Shown here: positions 42,956-43,154 of the stretch, in pieces | Position numbering within the stretch: the first letter of the stretch is position 1 | How the letters are laid out: the number at the start of each line of letters is the position of its first letter | Assembly: GCA_016868915.1 (NCBI GenBank) | Contig: VGFL01000013.1 | Span: forward strand, 1 to 43,154 | Length of the DNA: 43,154 nt | Reading direction: 5' to 3' | Origin: Bacteroidota bacterium | Lineage (GTDB): Bacteria > Bacteroidota > Bacteroidia > Flavobacteriales_D > Crocinitomicaceae | Notes under the pieces: generated by a model | Database searches by the model: none | Told to the model about the DNA's origin: nothing | Seen by the model: only the letters and a program-made list of their open reading frames with translations | Translations under genes and position numbers: made by a program

Positions 42956-43154
42956 ATGAAACTTAGAATTACCTTTTATTTTTTTGTGATAAGCTCTTTC
43001 ATTTCTTTTAATTCGTTCTCTCAAGAATGGGTCGAAATGATGAAGAATCCGAATGTTAATTTTTATGAAACCCAAACGGCCTTTGAGGCATACTGGGAAG
43101 GTAAAATTATTGAAAAAGGAAAGGGACACAAAGTTTTTAAGCGTTGGGAAAATT
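42956..43154 (+). CDS. Secreted T9SS-cargo-like protein, N-terminal part
   Basis: The frame begins at ATG 42956 and runs off the right edge (66 residues seen). A signal peptide (ITFYFFVISSFISFNSFSQ) is followed by EWVEMMKNPNVNFYETQTAF and EAYWEGKIIEKGKGHKVFKRW. This W..MM..PN.NFY..Q.AF..YW....GKG.K.FKRWE opening is typical of large secreted Bacteroidota proteins with BNR/PKD domains and a T9SS sorting tail. The tail is beyond the window, so the type is inferred from the start only. Confidence 0.75.
   Translation, partial: MKLRITFYFFVISSFISFNSFSQEWVEMMKNPNVNFYETQTAFEAYWEGKIIEKGKGHKVFKRWEN

Noticed and set aside
42929-43129. 66-codon minus-strand frame at the right edge
   Set aside because: It covers the signal peptide and start of the T9SS-cargo-like gene on the other strand, which has a recognisable family opening.

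Overview
The window is an AT-rich, gene-dense chromosomal stretch from a member of the Bacteroidota, most likely Flavobacteriales (a Crocinitomicaceae/Fluviicola-like lineage is a guess). The evidence is: PorT of the type IX secretion system (T9SS) directly downstream of ubiE/menG; DUF2795 and head-GIN (DUF2807) proteins; TamB; a long-form IspH; few Shine-Dalgarno sites; and many copies of the Bacteroidota -7 promoter box TAnnTTTG directly before genes. I see no tRNA, rRNA, CRISPR, insertion sequence, integrase or phage gene. This is mainly core genome with a few accessory pockets. About 42 protein genes are supported, two of them cut by the window edges.

Layout. 1-635 (-) is the start of a secreted LamG-like protein. 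983-6238 (+) is a probable operon: class I aminotransferase, heptose-7-phosphate kinase, menaquinone methyltransferase, PorT and a COG2509 flavoprotein, followed by a lone outer-membrane protein. 6956-8498 (-) holds a minimal Ser/Thr kinase and an esterase. 8538-11545 (+) is a membrane-anchored hypothetical plus a haem-type TonB-dependent receptor ending in a good terminator. 11586-12572 (-) is a secreted BNR-type propeller. 12718-17608 (+) has DUF2795, RF2, cysteine desulfurase, a glycosyltransferase and a flippase. 17605-19939 (-) is an envelope operon: PagL-like lipid A deacylase, GIN lipoprotein and DUF4442 hot-dog protein. 20033-22922 (+) has MazG, a mini-MscS, an agmatinase-family enzyme and a six-TM protein. 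22935-23979 (-) has pyrE and an SRPBCC protein. 23988-25544 (+) is a NUDIX-Sua5 fusion. 25589-30139 (-) is TamB. 30175-33997 (+) has TsaD, a small protein, a lone DsbD-alpha-like domain and full DsbD. 34007-35691 (-) has RsmE and HolA. 35833-43154 (+) has IspH, GcvH, a TonB with thrombospondin type-3 repeats, SerS, a lipoprotein/TPR pair, RsmI and the start of a T9SS-cargo-like protein.

Together the genes serve translation fidelity (RF2, SerS, RsmE, RsmI, Sua5 and TsaD for t6A), envelope biogenesis (PorT, TamB, deacylase, DsbD, TonB, receptor) and central metabolism. The most unusual points are: the NUDIX-Sua5 single polypeptide; the TonB carrying calcium-type TSP3 repeats; a set of promoters whose -7 box ends only 3-5 nt before the start codon, implying leaderless mRNAs; a perfect 16-bp palindrome made of two back-to-back -7 boxes; and an RF2 gene without the autoregulatory frameshift. 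I found no clear new multi-gene defence or metabolic system.
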